A DNA stretch of 52,330 bases. Source: Deltaproteobacteria bacterium. GTDB taxonomy: Bacteria > Myxococcota_C > UBA6777. Under the pieces are notes generated by a model. That model made no database searches, was not told the origin of the DNA, and saw only the letters and a program-made list of their open reading frames with translations. Positions 49,903 through 52,330 of this stretch are shown one piece after another. Made by a program: the position numbers and the translations under genes. The stretch covers positions 1-52,330 of the forward strand of contig PCBK01000148.1 in NCBI GenBank assembly GCA_002731275.1. Direction: 5' to 3'. How positions within the stretch are numbered: position 1 is the first letter of the stretch; each line of letters begins with the position of its first letter.

Positions 49903-50772
49903 ATGACAGGTAGGCGTCATGGGTCCATTTGTGCATGGTTATGTGCGACGTTGTTGGGAGTGGTTTTGCTGTGTGGGACGTTTCATTCGGTGGAAGCAAG
50001 GCGGCGGGTCCCTAGAGATAAAAAATCGTACTTCAAGAAAGCAGATCAAATCGCCGATATCATGGGGACATGGCCTATCGGTTTTTATGTTCGAATGATG
50101 TTGCCCATTGGCTTGCATCAGTACACATTTGCAGGTGACAATAGGATTGAAATTTCGGGGAATCCAGGCTTCTCAGCTCATTTTCAACTCGGTGTGTTCT
50201 TTGGGCCAAATATCGGTATTCACGGACTTTACTCGTACACTCTCGCACGTAATGACAAGACGACACTGCGCGTCGAGGGAGGTTCGCGTGAAGATGAGTC
50301 ATTGATCACAGGCCACTCCTTTGGAGCAGGTATCTTCATTCGTCCATTCTACCGTCCCTTTGCTGCCGATCCGATGAAAAAGTACTTGGGGATTACAGGC
50401 GACCCTGCGCCAAATGGCTTCGAATCGTTTTTGCAAGGTCTTTACATCATGGCGGACGGCTTTATCACGACAAGTCAGATCGAGATCTTTCGTGGTGCAC
50501 AGAGCGCCGCAACGAGATTTGAGATGGGTTGGGGATGGGGAGCACTGGCCGGCGTTGGGTACGAGTTTTACAGAGGGCTCTTTAGCATTGGTCTTTTTGC
50601 TCGCTACTCGACGAGTCCTTCGACTGTTGTTGATGATTTTGTGCAAGGTTCGTTGAGTGAGCGCAAGAAGGTCGAACTTCCTGGAGTGTGGACGGAGGTT
50701 TTTGTGGGTGTGTTGTTCTCCATCGCCATGCAATTTCCTGAACGACGAATGCTCAGAGGTTTTTTCCGATGA
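49903..50772 (+). CDS. secreted, probably outer-membrane beta-barrel-like protein
   Basis: 289 residues. Signal peptide: basic start, hydrophobic LCATLLGVVLLCGTF, then SVEA before the mature basic region. The mature part alternates hydrophobic and polar residues with many Gly and aromatics (GFYVRMMLPIGLHQYTF, FSAHFQLGVFFGPNIGIHGLYSY, GWGWGALAGVGYEFYRGLFSIGLFARYS), as in outer-membrane beta barrels. It ends in a Phe-Arg pair rather than the classical terminal aromatic. Family unknown. AAGGAGA lies before the ATG. It is followed at once by a lipoprotein gene. Confidence 0.78.
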   Translation: MTGRRHGSICAWLCATLLGVVLLCGTFHSVEARRRVPRDKKSYFKKADQIADIMGTWPIGFYVRMMLPIGLHQYTFAGDNRIEISGNPGFSAHFQLGVFFGPNIGIHGLYSYTLARNDKTTLRVEGGSREDESLITGHSFGAGIFIRPFYRPFAADPMKKYLGITGDPAPNGFESFLQGLYIMADGFITTSQIEIFRGAQSAATRFEMGWGWGALAGVGYEFYRGLFSIGLFARYSTSPSTVVDDFVQGSLSERKKVELPGVWTEVFVGVLFSIAMQFPERRMLRGFFR

Positions 50773-50837
50773 AACAATCCAGTCAAACACCCAACATGAC
50801 AACGGCAGTCGATTTGATGATACAGGGAGGAAAAATG

Positions 50838-52112
50838 ATGCGCAGTGGATGGATTGTACTCTTGGTGTTGATGGGAGGATGTCTAAGTGGTTGTGTGTGG
50901 CCTTATTATGGTTTTTCACAGAGCCAAATGAAGAGTTTGATTCGGATAGACAACGTCAAAAAGGAGCTAAAAGTGCTCCGTCAAAAGCAGATATGGTCAA
51001 ACACATCGAAGTTTACGCCAAATGTTGTCATGCAAGGATGGAGACCATTGCGCAACAAAGTGGCTCGGATCAATTCGATTGCAGGTCGAAATAAGGAAAT
51101 CCATAAGTTTTTGCAGACACGAATGTTAAGTGGTTACTATGGAGAGCTTGGGCATCGTATTGATTTGATGATATCGAGGAGACAATATCGATTGGCGAGA
51201 AAAGCCGCGCTCGGTTTGTGGAAGGGAGCGCCCAAAGCGAATCATGCAGACGAGGCCTTGGGATTGGCGCTTGGACGAGAAGCTGACCAGAAGAAATCAA
51301 AGTATCCAGGGCTCGCTGCATATTACTATTATACTGCAGCGTCCTTAATGAAGGATTCTGGTGATACATCCCACTTTAGAAAGAAAGCCAATGAGCTCGC
51401 TGATGCTATCCATCGTCGGATGGCTTTGCGATTGAATGTCTCTGTGAGAGGTTCGATGCGGGCGATGGTTTCTTCCAAGTTGAAGGGCATTTTCAAAAAA
51501 CGTTTTGACACGATCTTGGGTGGTGGAGGCGTGAGGTTGTCGATCTCACATCGCAACCCGTACTCCTCGCGTCGGATGGGTCGAGGTTCAAGGAGTAAAC
51601 GTTACGTTGCAGGGACCAAGCGTATACGTTATCGCTATCGCAATGGCGATTACTACTCCAAGCTTGTCAAGCGCTATGCGACGTACACATACTCGACGAG
51701 AATCTATACATTGAAGACAAGTATTCAGGCACAAGGAACACTCCGTCGTGGTTCACGGACCGTAAAACGTTGGTCTGGCGCGGGTCGAATCACACTACAA
51801 AATGAAGGGTGGGATTCAGTTTCGCGTGTTGGTTTGTATGGTAGGAGCGCGACATATCCTTCAGAGAGCGCTGGACGAAAGAGAGCGGTTAGCTCATTGG
51901 CGAACAACATCTCTCGGAAGTTCGTAACACCTTATATTCAAGCACTTGGTCGTCGTTTCATTCGACGTTATCGAGGTCGGGGAGGCGATGTCGAGATCAA
52001 CGCTTGTGCTGAGTATTTGATCCACTTCAAGGTCGCCACATCGAGAGAGCGAGCCCCAATTACTCAGAGATTGAAATCCTTGACTAAGTTGGATTATGGT
52101 AGTGTGCCCTGA
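50838..52112 (+). CDS. lipoprotein of unknown function
   Basis: 424 residues from the ATG at 50838, with GGAGG 7 nt upstream. A longer start at 50769 overlaps the previous stop but would place 23 polar residues before the signal peptide. Lipobox LSGC is followed by VWPYYG. The mature chain is very basic: an N-terminal helical part, then about 200 residues rich in Arg, Tyr, Ser and Gly with beta-type alternation (RIRYRYRNGDYYSK, YATYTYSTRIYTLK). Family not recognised. It forms a pair with the barrel-like gene upstream, so it may be an outer-membrane partner. Confidence 0.75.
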   Translation: MRSGWIVLLVLMGGCLSGCVWPYYGFSQSQMKSLIRIDNVKKELKVLRQKQIWSNTSKFTPNVVMQGWRPLRNKVARINSIAGRNKEIHKFLQTRMLSGYYGELGHRIDLMISRRQYRLARKAALGLWKGAPKANHADEALGLALGREADQKKSKYPGLAAYYYYTAASLMKDSGDTSHFRKKANELADAIHRRMALRLNVSVRGSMRAMVSSKLKGIFKKRFDTILGGGGVRLSISHRNPYSSRRMGRGSRSKRYVAGTKRIRYRYRNGDYYSKLVKRYATYTYSTRIYTLKTSIQAQGTLRRGSRTVKRWSGAGRITLQNEGWDSVSRVGLYGRSATYPSESAGRKRAVSSLANNISRKFVTPYIQALGRRFIRRYRGRGGDVEINACAEYLIHFKVATSRERAPITQRLKSLTKLDYGSVP

Positions 52113-52183
52113 TGTTTTACAGGGACTCTTTTTCATCCTGATGACGTGATTTTGTCGGGGGGCAGGGGGGTTGCTTGTTTTGT

Positions 52184-52290
52184 CTGCCGCGCTTTGCTTG
52201 GCATCGTGGGTTTGCCACCCACACCCGCTTGGGGTTTGCACCCCAAACCCCACGATGCTGACGCATCGTCTGTTTTACGCCTTCGGCGTG
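52184..52290. repeat. four-hairpin dispersed element, copy B
   Basis: 107 bp aligned to copy A (47692-47800) over its whole length. The second hairpin is GGGGT/ACCCC around TTGC, one base pair shorter than in copy A. The third keeps the 7-bp stem with loop TGAC, and the fourth is ACGCC/GGCGT with full pairing. It starts 72 bp after the lipoprotein gene and nothing else is seen in the window end. Confidence 0.82.
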
Positions 52291-52330
52291 GAAAAAGGGA
52301 TTTCAGTGGAAGAGGGGAGAATTCACAGAA

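Noticed and set aside
1-52330. tRNA, rRNA, insertion sequences, integrase or prophage genes
   Set aside because: The larger gaps were scanned by eye for T-loop-like sequence and transposase-like proteins; none was found.

Overview
The window looks like the chromosome of a Gram-negative, predatory- or myxobacteria-like bacterium (Myxococcota/Bradymonadia-type 'deltaproteobacterial' lineage; inference). The grounds are three Hanks-type Ser/Thr kinases, several lipoproteins with lipoboxes, a cysteine-module lipoprotein of the kind common in Myxococcota, a DUF2868/DUF3482 membrane GTPase, a GAK-type CofD-like protein and an OPA-family permease. GC is a little above 50% by eye. Coding density is high, operons are short, and stop/start overlaps (ATGA, GTGA) are frequent. 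No rRNA, tRNA, CRISPR array, transposase or phage gene was found.

Layout. 1-9 kb: a possible 3' end of an upstream gene, an FAD oxidoreductase, a tail-anchored Ser/Thr kinase, a CPA-type cation/proton antiporter with RCK domains, an acidic TPR protein, a secreted protein of unknown function and a lipoprotein. 8.7-15.4 kb: the CofD-like protein, a flavin amine/amino-acid oxidase paired with a fold-type III PLP decarboxylase, small proteins, a membrane Spy/CpxP-like protein, an Smr-domain protein and a membrane protein. 15.4-16.2 kb is an AT-rich gap. 16.2-23.2 kb: cyclophilin, cysteine-module lipoprotein, ManA, amidase, rhodanese lipoprotein, and two membrane proteins, one ABA4-like. 23.4-28.8 kb: a zinc-ribbon Ser/Thr kinase, an RluA-type pseudouridine synthase, a GtrB-like glycosyltransferase and a small TPR-like protein.

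The most unusual part is a minus-strand run of eight tightly packed genes (36594 down to 28897). In transcription order it encodes a Ser/Thr kinase with a receiver-like tail, a membrane-tethered DGC-type zinc/cysteine protein, a small unknown protein, an 824-residue protein carrying one DGC module plus six TusA domains, three DsrE-superfamily proteins and a free DGC protein. TusA and DsrE are established sulfur-relay carriers, so I infer a kinase-linked persulfide-handling or sulfur-trafficking system. One of the six TusA repeats has lost both of its conserved cysteines.

37-52 kb: a DUF2868-DUF3482 fusion GTPase coupled to a BRCT-like/beta-propeller protein, an OPA permease with a histone-like basic insert, a DUF4240 protein, a three-gene operon (voltage-gated K+ channel with zinc ribbon, neutral ceramidase, DUF6794 protein), a membrane sensor histidine kinase, and a secreted-protein/lipoprotein pair. 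Two copies of a 107-109 bp element built of four consecutive hairpins lie at 47.7 and 52.2 kb; the first is preceded by 19-bp and 23-bp tandem repeats. Many intergenic regions carry recognisable sigma70-type promoters, several with a GGTATAT -10 block.
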